From positions 1-6,374 of the forward strand of contig JAFQOC010000544.1 of assembly GCA_017420845.1 (NCBI GenBank): 6,374 nt of DNA, in the 5' to 3' direction. Positions 1-6,332 of the stretch are shown in pieces; the first letter of the stretch is position 1; each line of letters begins with the position of its first letter. Source of the DNA: Clostridia bacterium. Its GTDB lineage: Bacteria; Bacillota; Clostridia; Oscillospirales; CAG-272. The translations under genes were made by a program, and so were the position numbers. A model generated the notes under the pieces. The model was not told the origin of the DNA and did not search any database. It saw nothing but the letters and a program-made list of their open reading frames with translations.

Positions 1-1041
1 CTCACCTACGACGGCGCTGCTCATACCTCGGTGGACGTCACCCTTGCCCCTGACTCTCCCTATCCCCTGGCCACCCCCCGCCACGCTCTGCGGGTCAGGG
101 ATATCGACGCTCCGGTCTTTACCGACGCGGGAAGCTATATCAATGATCCCGTGATCTCGGTCTACGATTCCCGCGCGGGGGTATTCGTCACCGAAAACTA
201 CGAGATCACCCGTTATGAGGGGACGGTCACCATTGAAAAGCGCCCCCTGCACGTTCAGCTCAACGGCGAAAAGATGTACGACGGTAAGCCCATGGGCGAG
301 TCCGACTACCGCATTGCTTTTATCAATGGTACCTCTCCCGCCGTAGGCCATACCGTCAATGCCCAGCCCACGGAGATTCATTACGGCTCTGCCTACACCA
401 TGAAAAGCTCCATTGAGCAGTCCACCCTCACCATTCGGGACGGTTACGGCAGGAACGTCCGCAAAAACTACGACGTGCATTTCTATGAGGGCTCCCTGAC
501 CGTCACCCGCCGCCCCATTTCGTTGGTTACCGCCTCTGCGGAAAAGATCTACGACGGCACCCCCCTCGTGGCCTACGACGTGATCCTTTCCCCCGAATCT
601 CTGCCTCTTGTGAACGGCGACGAGGTACTCATGGTGGTCAGCGGCAGCCAGACTGAGGTTGGGCAGTCCCCCAATACCGCCCATCCCGAGACCTTTGTGA
701 TCTGCGACGTTCTCGGTCAGGATGCCACCGAAAACTACGAGCTGATTTCGGTCACCGAGGGCACACTCACGGTCAAGTATGACACCGTCGTGACGGTTAT
801 CACGGCCGGCGCTCAAAAGCTCTACGACGGCCGTCCCCTGACCTGCCCCGAGTACGAGACAATCATGGACGGCGAGCCTCTTCCCGAGGGCTATCGGCTC
901 AGTGTGACCGTGACGGGAAGCCGCCTTGGCGTCGGAAAGTCTCCCAACACCGCCGAGGTCGCGATTTACGACGACCAAGGACTTGATGTGACCCATCTGT
1001 TCACGGTTCAGATCCGTCCCGGTATTCTGACGGTCCTGGAG
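1..1041 (+). repeat. Protein-level YDG/MBG-like tandem repeats, upstream block (4 units)
   Basis: Four units of an Ig-like beta repeat are coded here, marked by YDG tyrosine codons at 7, 277, 550 and 823. The spacing is 270, 273 and 273 bp (90, 91 and 91 residues). Each unit starts with a K-x-YDG-x-P strand and ends with a D-V/A-T-x-x-Y strand followed by G-x-L-T-V. The units are clearly diverged at DNA level, so this is an old protein repeat and not a recent DNA duplication. Such repeats usually act as stalks or adhesive modules on surface proteins. The exact Pfam family (YDG or MBG type) is my inference. Confidence 0.75.
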
Positions 1042-2775
1042 GACCGGGATTCGGTCTTCGGCCGCGTCTTTTCTCGAAAATCCGGTCTGGTCTACCTCCG
1101 GAACGCCTCCTATGGCGGCTATACGGGGCAGGGCTGGAGCGCCGCCATTCCCTACGCGGGGACCCTGTCGGGCGGCTACAGCCTCAACCTTCTGCCTGCC
1201 GCCGCCCTGTCCTATCTGGGGCTGGTGGAGTCCACCACCCTGACCTTTGCGGACATGGGCGTGTTCCTTCTGCCCTACTACGCCGAGATCGGAGGGGGCA
1301 ACCCCGTGGTTGGCAGCGATACCGATTACAGCGGCATGGAGCTTTCCGACTATACGGTGAGCTTTTACATGGTGGCGGATACCCTCACGCTCCTGTCGGG
1401 CTACAACCAGGTTCCCTCTGCGGTGCGGCCCTACCTATTGGGCCAGTATGCCTCTGCTGAGCGCGCGTACAGGCAATTTGTCCATGCCAACTATCTGGAG
1501 ATGGACAGCGAAACCCGCGCCTTCATGGAAAATAACATTGCCCTGCAGGGCTTTGACCCGGCTGACCCCAACGTCGTTGAAGCCGTTGCCCGCTATATCC
1601 GCGCCGCTGCCGTCTACTCCCTCGATTACGATACCGCGCTGGATACTGAGGACAATATGGCCGTCGCCTTCCTCCGCGACTACCGTGAGGGTGTTTGCGT
1701 CCATTACGCTACCGCCGCTACCCTGCTTTACCGCGCCCTGGGCATTCCCGCCCGATACGTGACGGGCTTTGCCCTGGAGGTGACCGCCAACGGGTGGACC
1801 GAGATCCGCAATCCCGGCCACGCCTGGGTGGAGGTCTACGTGGACGGTCTGGGCTGGATTCCCGTGGAGGTCACGGGAAGCGCCGCCGAGCCCTCTCCCC
1901 CCTCGGGTGAGGATCCCAAGCCCACCGAGACTCTGGAGCTGGAGCCTGTGTTCCGCTACAAGGTCTACGACGGCGACTATCTATACCCCTTGAATCAGTT
2001 GGAAATGACTCCCTCTCTGAAAAAATATCTGGATCTGGGCTACACCTATGAGGTGGAGATCATGGGCAATCGCCGCGAGGTGGGTGACGGAGAGAGCTAC
2101 GTTTCCTACTTCATTCTCTATGACCCCACGGGACGGGACGTGACCGACCAATTTATTTTGGAGAAAAAGACGGGCGTGCTTCGTGTGGTGGAGGCAGACA
2201 TCCGTGTGAGCCTCTACCCGGTGGAAAAGACCTACGACGGTACCTACACCCGGTGGGGTGAGGGCGATTATCTGGTCTTCTCCCTGCCGGAGGGATGCAC
2301 CCTGGAGCTGACGGTGCTGCTTCGCGACGAGGATTTCCCGCGAGGAATTTCGGTGAGCGGCCTCAATACCCGGCGGGATCACGTCGCTACCTACCGGGTT
2401 CTGCGGGGCGGAGAGGACGTGACCCACAACTACGAGCTGATCTTTGTCAGCGAATGGAACCTGGAAAACGGCGGGGAGCCGCCCCTCCGTATCCTGCCTC
2501 GTGTTCTGGAGCTGACCGCCGCCTCCGAGACCCGCGTGGATAACGGGACCCCCTTAGAAAACCACACCGTGTATCTCACCAAAGGAACCCTTGCACCCGG
2601 TCACAAGCTGGTCACAAGTGTCTCGGGCTGTCTGACCGCTGTGGGCGAAGCCGAGAACGTGATCTCCTCGGTGCGTGTTCTGGATGATCGGGGTCGTGAC
2701 GTAACGTTCTTGTACAGCATTACCACCGTGTCCGGCCGATTGGTCCTGGTGGAGGATACGGATCGGAGTACGTAA
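1..2775 (+). CDS. Secreted YDG-repeat protein with embedded transglutaminase-like domain (5' partial)
   Basis: The reading frame is open from the first base, which encodes LTYDG, the start of a repeat unit. The real start is therefore upstream and the GTG at 31 is not it. Counting from the first codon, 924 residues are present. YDG-type beta repeats have their Tyr at residues 3, 93, 184 and 275; each unit closes with a D-V/A-T-x-x-Y...G-x-L-T-V strand. Residues ~351-555 form an accessory region that commonly precedes Clostridia transglutaminase cores. The core follows: Cys566 in GVCVHYATAATLLYRALGIP, His607 in GHAWVEVY, and Glu623 in WIPVEVT at the place of the usual Asp. Three further repeats follow (656, 745, and a degenerate VDNG at 846). 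The protein ends in VEDTDRST with no membrane segment, LPXTG or SLH anchor, so any anchor must be N-terminal. The family fold supports protein cross-linking or peptide hydrolysis at the cell surface; which of these applies is not visible. The domain call is firm, the substrate unknown. Confidence 0.88.
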   Translation, partial: LTYDGAAHTSVDVTLAPDSPYPLATPRHALRVRDIDAPVFTDAGSYINDPVISVYDSRAGVFVTENYEITRYEGTVTIEKRPLHVQLNGEKMYDGKPMGESDYRIAFINGTSPAVGHTVNAQPTEIHYGSAYTMKSSIEQSTLTIRDGYGRNVRKNYDVHFYEGSLTVTRRPISLVTASAEKIYDGTPLVAYDVILSPESLPLVNGDEVLMVVSGSQTEVGQSPNTAHPETFVICDVLGQDATENYELISVTEGTLTVKYDTVVTVITAGAQKLYDGRPLTCPEYETIMDGEPLPEGYRLSVTVTGSRLGVGKSPNTAEVAIYDDQGLDVTHLFTVQIRPGILTVLEDRDSVFGRVFSRKSGLVYLRNASYGGYTGQGWSAAIPYAGTLSGGYSLNLLPAAALSYLGLVESTTLTFADMGVFLLPYYAEIGGGNPVVGSDTDYSGMELSDYTVSFYMVADTLTLLSGYNQVPSAVRPYLLGQYASAERAYRQFVHANYLEMDSETRAFMENNIALQGFDPADPNVVEAVARYIRAAAVYSLDYDTALDTEDNMAVAFLRDYREGVCVHYATAATLLYRALGIPARYVTGFALEVTANGWTEIRNPGHAWVEVYVDGLGWIPVEVTGSAAEPSPPSGEDPKPTETLELEPVFRYKVYDGDYLYPLNQLEMTPSLKKYLDLGYTYEVEIMGNRREVGDGESYVSYFILYDPTGRDVTDQFILEKKTGVLRVVEADIRVSLYPVEKTYDGTYTRWGEGDYLVFSLPEGCTLELTVLLRDEDFPRGISVSGLNTRRDHVATYRVLRGGEDVTHNYELIFVSEWNLENGGEPPLRILPRVLELTAASETRVDNGTPLENHTVYLTKGTLAPGHKLVTSVSGCLTAVGEAENVISSVRVLDDRGRDVTFLYSITTVSGRLVLVEDTDRST
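1951..2775 (+). repeat. Protein-level YDG-like repeats, downstream block (3 units)
   Basis: Three more units follow the transglutaminase core, with the YDG tyrosine codons at 1966 and 2233 and a degenerate equivalent (RVDNGTP) at 2536. Spacing is 89 and then 101 residues. The closing strands are DVTDQF, DVTHNY and DVTFLY. The second unit carries extra sequence (around VSEWNLENGGEPP) before its last strand, which explains the longer period. The last unit ends ten residues or so before the stop codon, so the protein finishes on a repeat without any C-terminal anchor. Confidence 0.7.
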
Positions 2776-2901
2776 GCTCGGGGAAGCCCTGGCTATTACC
2801 GTTTGGTTGATTTCTCGAAATTTCTGCGGCACAGAAGCGGGCCTCATGGCCGTTCACACGCAGAATGTTTTGGCTAAAATGACGAATTTTTATAAAAGCT
2901 G

Positions 2902-2930
2902 TTGCAAAAAAAATGCATTTATAGTATAAT
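2902..2930 (+). promoter_or_regulatory. Sigma-A type promoter of the first lipoprotein gene
   Basis: TTGCAA at 2902-2907 (four of six matches to TTGACA) is followed by a 17-base spacer and a perfect TATAAT at 2925-2930, in the context TAGTATAATG. Transcription should start near 2936-2938, giving a leader of about 50 bases. The preceding gene ends at 2775 and the 126 bases in between show no convincing GC-stem plus T-run terminator. The lipoprotein gene can nevertheless be transcribed on its own. The same -35/-10 geometry recurs before the next lipoprotein gene. Confidence 0.8.
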
Positions 2931-2935
2931 GGTCC

Positions 2936-2957
2936 GTAGGAAGTACCCACTTCTTAC
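2936..2957 (+). promoter_or_regulatory. Hairpin at the predicted 5' end of the lipoprotein mRNA
   Basis: GTAGGAAGT (2936-2944) pairs with ACTTCTTAC (2949-2957) around an ACCC loop: nine pairs, one of them G-U. It starts about six bases after the -10 box, so it would form the extreme 5' end of the transcript. It has no T-run after it and lies 18 bases before the ribosome binding site, so it is neither a terminator nor an obvious translation block. 5'-terminal stems are known to protect mRNA from 5'-end dependent decay (for example RNase J in Bacillota); that role is inferred here. Confidence 0.55.
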
Positions 2958-2975
2958 CAAGTGACGAAAAGTCAG

Positions 2976-2981
2976 AAAGGA
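2976..2981 (+). promoter_or_regulatory. Ribosome binding site that fixes the ATG at 2988
   Basis: AAAGGA sits six bases before ATG 2988. An in-frame GTG at 2961 lies upstream of this site and would add nine residues (MTKSQKGKT) to a perfect lipoprotein signal peptide, so the GTG is rejected as the start. The equivalent ATG is used in the paralogous gene at 6192. Confidence 0.8.
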
Positions 2982-2987
2982 AAAACC

Positions 2988-3128
2988 ATGAAGAAACTGC
3001 TTGTAATCGCAATTCTCATGCTCGCCCTGGTGTTTACCGTAGTGGCCTGCAACGACGATCCCGTTGTTGAAGAGACCACCGCCGATACCACCGTGGCCGA
3101 GAACCCCACCGCAGAGCCCACCGATGAG
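2988..3128 (+). repeat. Direct repeat, copy 1: shared lipoprotein 5' cassette
   Basis: These 141 bases (signal peptide, lipobox, short acidic linker and the first two stalk units) align without gaps to 6192-6332, with 134 identical positions. Only two residues differ (Val6 to Leu, Glu28 to Asp). The similarity does not extend into the leader upstream of the ATG. Confidence 0.9.
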
Positions 3129-5987
3129 CCTACTGCAGAGCCCACCGCAGAGCCCACCGCTGAGCCTACCGCAGAGCCCACCGCTGAGCCCACTGCCGAG
3201 CCCACCGCTGAGCCCACCGCTGAGCCCACCGCTGAGCCCACCGCTGAGCCCACCGAGGAGCCCACCGCAGATCCCGCTGATCCCGTCTGGATCATCGACG
3301 CTGACGGTCTGGCCGCTATGACCAACGCCAACGCCGCTACCGTCGAGAAGACCGAGGACGGCTTTGCCAGCTTCACCGCTACCGGCGGCGACCCCTGGTT
3401 CCTGGTCTGCGGCAACATCGGCGAGATGCCCGAGTACATGGTCCTCCGCTACCGCACCACCACTTCCCAGTCCGGTGAGTTCTTCATCAGCGAAGGCGCG
3501 GGCCCCGAGGGCGGTAAGTCCTTCGTCTTCAATTATGAGGGCAACGGCGAGTGGAACCTCCTGATCTTCCACCTGCCCACCGTGGCTCCCTACATGACCA
3601 GCAACGCGGTCGGCCACATCCGCTACGACTTCTTCACCGGCGGCGCCGACGAGGGCTTCCTGGAGGTTGCCTACCTCGGCTTCTTCAACACCGCCGAGTA
3701 CGCGCTGGCCTACGACTTTGAGATGTATCCTCCTTACGTTGAGGCTGACGATGCCGCGGCCGGTAAGGTGGCTAATTCCTTCGACACCTTCTACGTCAAC
3801 GGCGGTATGTACTTCCCCGAGGACGGCGGTGCCGGTGACAAGCTGACCGCTCAGGACAACACCATCGTCTTCGGCGAGGACGAGGCCCATGATTCCATGG
3901 TTCTCCGCGGCTGGATCGGCTTCAGCCAGCCTATGGCCAGCTTCGGCTACTACATCGACAACTATACGTTCGTCTACGGTGACTTCTTCACCGCCACCGA
4001 GGACGGCGTCAAGGCCGCAGGCGGTGAGCACGCCTCCCGCTTCGAGATCACCGTTCCCCTGACCGCGCTTGAGGGCGGCACCCATAAGGTCGGCTTCATC
4101 GTCAAGCTGGAGGACGGCACCGTTGTCCGTCTCCGCGAGGACCTGAAGGTCATCATCGTTCCCGAGACCACCGACGACGTCATCAACCTGGCCACCGGTC
4201 ACGGCGCACCCTTCAGCGGCGCACCCAACAACTACTTCGGCCAGAGATATAACATCGGCGAGGCTATCCTGAAGAAGATCTCTGTCGCTGATATGGCTAC
4301 CTACGCCGACGGTAATACCAACACCTGGTCCTTCAAGGTCTGGCAGTGGGATACCGATTACGCCACTACCGTGGCTGCCACTCCCCTCTTTGAGGCCAAC
4401 GGCGAGAACCATCCCGACAACACCACCTTTACTATGGATATCCCCACCAATAAGTTCATCAGCGGCGATATCTACTACGAGGTCACTTACCTGACCGGCT
4501 CCGGCTGCTTCACCGGCTGGACCGCCGACACGGTCGCCGAGGGCGTTGAAACCTACGTGGCCGGTAATAAGGTCGAGGGCGCTTACAGCGCGAACTTCAT
4601 GGTCGGCACTCCCGTCACCGAGGAGGTCGTTCCCGAGGTCATTCCCGACCACCAGCTCCAGAATCCTCCCGTGTACATCATCAAGGCCAAGGACATGATG
4701 ATGACCAACGCCAACCAGCTGAAGTTCGAGAAGAATAATGAGTTCATCCACTTCATCCCTCAGGGCGGCGATCCCAACTTCATGCTCTTCCATAACCAGA
4801 CCGGCTCCCGCTACGCCGTCATCAAGTACCGCACCGAGTATCAGGCCAACATTCAGATCTTCCTGGGCTCCACCGGCGCAGGCCCCTCCGATGACACCGT
4901 TATGATGGAGCAGGCTCTGAATCCCGACGGCCAGTGGCATCTCGCCATCTTCGACACCAACGTTCTGGTTGAGCGCGGTGTCTACGACGGCACCACCGCC
5001 GCTTACCTCCGTCTCGACGTCATGGAGTCCGGCTACGTTCTCGACGAGAACGGCGAGCCCCAGAAGGACGAGGGCGGCGCATGGCTGAAGCTGCCTCTCC
5101 CCGAGGGCTCCACCATCGACATCGCTTACTTCGCATTCTTCGAGACCGAGGAGAAGATCAACAAGTTTGAGTACGCTCCCGTGGTCACCGACAAGACCGT
5201 CTACAACGTGGGCGAGCCCATCATGATCACCGCTACCGGCGCCGGCACGGATTGGGTCGGTATCGCCGCTGCGGATGCCACCGAGACTCTTCGCTGGTGG
5301 TACGTGGCCGACGTGGGTGAGGGCGTTGCCATCAACGCGCTGGATAACGCCGCCATTCAGGCCGGTACCGGTGACGCTATCGGCAACCTGCCCGCCGGCG
5401 ACTACTACGTGGTCTGGGTCCCCAACGACCAGTCTATGAACGGCGCCGAGGGCCTTTGCCGTTACCCCATCACCATCGTGGATCCCAACGCCGAGCCTGA
5501 GGAGCCCACTCCCGAGGACCCCGCCGTTGAGAATCTGGTGATCCCCCAGGATCAGTGGGTGATCTCGGGTCACATGACCCACATCGTGTACCCCGACCAG
5601 GAGGGTCACGGTCCCATGATCACCGCCGGTGGCGTTGAGTCCGCCGCTCTCTTGCATCAGGGCTCTATCGCTCTGGGCGAGATCGACCTGTCCAAGTACT
5701 CCAAGGTCGTCATCTACTGGGGCTCCGACAACGGCCCCGGCACCCAGGATCTGTACGCAAAGAACGAGCACAACCGCTTCGCTCTGGTCAACGCCGATAA
5801 GAATATGCAGATGTCCCCCAACGAGGACACCATCATTGTAGCCAAGACCTACGAGCTCCACGGCTGGGCCATCGCTCCCTTCGAGATCGACCTGACCGGT
5901 ATCGACTACAACGGTCCCGTGTTCCTGACCCACGACTCCCTGGCAGGCGGCTTCGCTCTGGTCTACTCCATCGAGTTTATCGCTTAA
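2988..5987 (+). CDS. Large multi-domain surface lipoprotein with PTAE stalk
   Basis: 999 residues. Residues 1-20 are a signal peptide (MKKLLVIAILML...) ending in the lipobox VVAC, with Cys21 as the lipidation site, so the protein should be anchored on the outer face of the membrane. An acidic stalk of 14 PTAE-like units spans 40-95. The ectodomain reads, by eye: A (99-249), B1 (263-391, FYVNGGMYFPEDGG and GWIGF), B2 (395-543), A' (561-732, a second copy of A), C (733-831, an Ig-like module with VGEPI and DWVGIAA), an acidic proline-rich linker (832-848), and D (849-999, beta-rich, ending YSIEFIA). No catalytic motif was recognised; modules like these recur in Clostridia extracellular proteins and may bind carbohydrate, which is inference. 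It has its own promoter and terminator. The coding sequence contains no TTA, CTA or TCA codon, which suggests high expression. Existence and lipoprotein status are near certain; function is unknown. Confidence 0.93.
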   Translation: MKKLLVIAILMLALVFTVVACNDDPVVEETTADTTVAENPTAEPTDEPTAEPTAEPTAEPTAEPTAEPTAEPTAEPTAEPTAEPTAEPTEEPTADPADPVWIIDADGLAAMTNANAATVEKTEDGFASFTATGGDPWFLVCGNIGEMPEYMVLRYRTTTSQSGEFFISEGAGPEGGKSFVFNYEGNGEWNLLIFHLPTVAPYMTSNAVGHIRYDFFTGGADEGFLEVAYLGFFNTAEYALAYDFEMYPPYVEADDAAAGKVANSFDTFYVNGGMYFPEDGGAGDKLTAQDNTIVFGEDEAHDSMVLRGWIGFSQPMASFGYYIDNYTFVYGDFFTATEDGVKAAGGEHASRFEITVPLTALEGGTHKVGFIVKLEDGTVVRLREDLKVIIVPETTDDVINLATGHGAPFSGAPNNYFGQRYNIGEAILKKISVADMATYADGNTNTWSFKVWQWDTDYATTVAATPLFEANGENHPDNTTFTMDIPTNKFISGDIYYEVTYLTGSGCFTGWTADTVAEGVETYVAGNKVEGAYSANFMVGTPVTEEVVPEVIPDHQLQNPPVYIIKAKDMMMTNANQLKFEKNNEFIHFIPQGGDPNFMLFHNQTGSRYAVIKYRTEYQANIQIFLGSTGAGPSDDTVMMEQALNPDGQWHLAIFDTNVLVERGVYDGTTAAYLRLDVMESGYVLDENGEPQKDEGGAWLKLPLPEGSTIDIAYFAFFETEEKINKFEYAPVVTDKTVYNVGEPIMITATGAGTDWVGIAAADATETLRWWYVADVGEGVAINALDNAAIQAGTGDAIGNLPAGDYYVVWVPNDQSMNGAEGLCRYPITIVDPNAEPEEPTPEDPAVENLVIPQDQWVISGHMTHIVYPDQEGHGPMITAGGVESAALLHQGSIALGEIDLSKYSKVVIYWGSDNGPGTQDLYAKNEHNRFALVNADKNMQMSPNEDTIIVAKTYELHGWAIAPFEIDLTGIDYNGPVFLTHDSLAGGFALVYSIEFIA
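3105..3272 (+). repeat. 12-bp tandem repeat coding a PTAE stalk (14 units)
   Basis: Fourteen consecutive 12-base units of the form CCC-ACC-GCN-GAG encode residues 40-95. Units 1 and 3-12 are PTAE, unit 2 is PTDE, unit 13 PTEE and unit 14 PTAD. The third codon alternates between GCA, GCT and GCC and the first is sometimes CCT, so units are near but not fully identical. Because the period is a multiple of three, gain or loss of units changes stalk length without breaking the frame. The peptide is proline-spaced, acidic and free of Lys and Gln, as expected for an extended spacer between lipid anchor and ectodomain. Confidence 0.95.
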
Positions 5988-6001
5988 TTCCGGGTATACT
6001 C

Positions 6002-6031
6002 ATCCCCGCCCGCAAGGGCGGGGATAATTTT
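6002..6031 (+). terminator. Rho-independent terminator after the first lipoprotein gene
   Basis: ATCCCCGCCC (6002-6011) pairs perfectly with GGGCGGGGAT (6016-6025) around a GCAA (GNRA) loop, giving ten pairs, followed by AATTTT. A second T-rich stretch follows at about 6040-6057. It begins 15 bases after the stop codon and ends the lipoprotein transcript before the next promoter. The stem is very strong, but the T-run directly behind it is short. Confidence 0.85.
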
Positions 6032-6105
6032 CACGCTACTTTTTTAATTTTTTTGTAACAAAGTGTGAAATTTCATAAAACAATTTGACAAAAAGAAAAA
6101 AACTA

Positions 6106-6134
6106 TTGCTTTTTGAGGGGAAATGTAGTATAAT
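6106..6134 (+). promoter_or_regulatory. Sigma-A type promoter of the second lipoprotein gene
   Basis: TTGCTT at 6106-6111, a 17-base spacer, and a perfect TATAAT at 6129-6134 in the context TAGTATAATG. The -10 box ends exactly 57 bases before the ATG, the same distance as in the first lipoprotein gene. Transcription should start near 6141. A perfect TTGACA at 6085-6090 is too far away (38 bases) to serve this -10 box. Confidence 0.78.
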
Positions 6135-6145
6135 GATCTCACCCC

Positions 6146-6165
6146 GGAGACAGTTCGCTGTCTCC
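6146..6165 (+). promoter_or_regulatory. UUCG-loop hairpin near the predicted 5' end of the second mRNA
   Basis: GGAGACAG (6146-6153) and CTGTCTCC (6158-6165) pair perfectly over eight bases around a TTCG loop. The stem begins about 5 bases after the predicted start of transcription. It lacks a real T-run, sits between promoter and ribosome binding site, and is unrelated in sequence to the hairpin at 2936-2957. An mRNA-stabilising role is inferred; an attenuator is less likely. Confidence 0.6.
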
Positions 6166-6176
6166 AAATAATTTTG

Positions 6177-6182
6177 AAAGGA
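6177..6182 (+). promoter_or_regulatory. Ribosome binding site of the second lipoprotein gene
   Basis: AAAGGA lies nine bases before ATG 6192, in the same GAAAGGAAA context as the site before the first lipoprotein gene. It supports ATG 6192 as the start. Confidence 0.75.
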
Positions 6183-6191
6183 AATTACTCC

Positions 6192-6332
6192 ATGAAGAAG
6201 CTGCTTTTGATTGCAATTCTCATGCTCGCCCTGGTGTTTACCGTAGTGGCTTGCAACGACGATCCCGTTGTTGACGAGACCACCGCCGATACCACCGTGG
6301 CCGAGAATCCCACCGCAGAGCCCACCGATGAG
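6192..6332 (+). repeat. Direct repeat, copy 2: shared lipoprotein 5' cassette
   Basis: This is the second copy of the 141-base segment at 2988-3128. The seven differences fall in six codons, four of which are silent. The identity starts at the ATG, which points to either a recent duplication or ongoing gene conversion limited to the coding start. Confidence 0.9.

Noticed and set aside
31..33. GTG at 31 as start of the transglutaminase-like protein
   Set aside because: The frame is open upstream and encodes a YDG motif at once; there is no Shine-Dalgarno site or signal peptide after it.
2776..2901. Terminator for the upstream gene
   Set aside because: Only weak stems are visible (for example TTCTG/CAGAA around 2820-2834) and none is followed by a T-run, so no terminator is called.
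2911..2920. AAATGCATTT palindrome in the spacer of the first promoter, as an operator
   Set aside because: It is short, lies in AT-rich DNA where such palindromes arise by chance, and has no counterpart in the matched promoter of the second gene.
2961..2987. Upstream GTG start for the lipoprotein
   Set aside because: It precedes the Shine-Dalgarno site and would add hydrophilic residues before a complete signal peptide; the paralogue starts at the equivalent of ATG 2988.
3105..3272. The regularly repeated 12-bp units as a CRISPR array
   Set aside because: There are no unique spacers; it is an in-frame tandem repeat coding a PTAE stalk.
2919..5933. A 1004-codon open frame on the minus strand opposite the lipoprotein gene
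   Set aside because: It is in exact codon register with the sense gene and is open only because TTA, CTA and TCA are absent there. Its product is a low-complexity G/V/L/D-rich string, and the sense gene has signal peptide, promoter and terminator.
6085..6090. Perfect TTGACA as -35 box of the second lipoprotein gene
   Set aside because: It lies 38 bases from the TATAAT, and nothing like a -10 box sits 16-18 bases after it; TTGCTT at 6106 has the right spacing.
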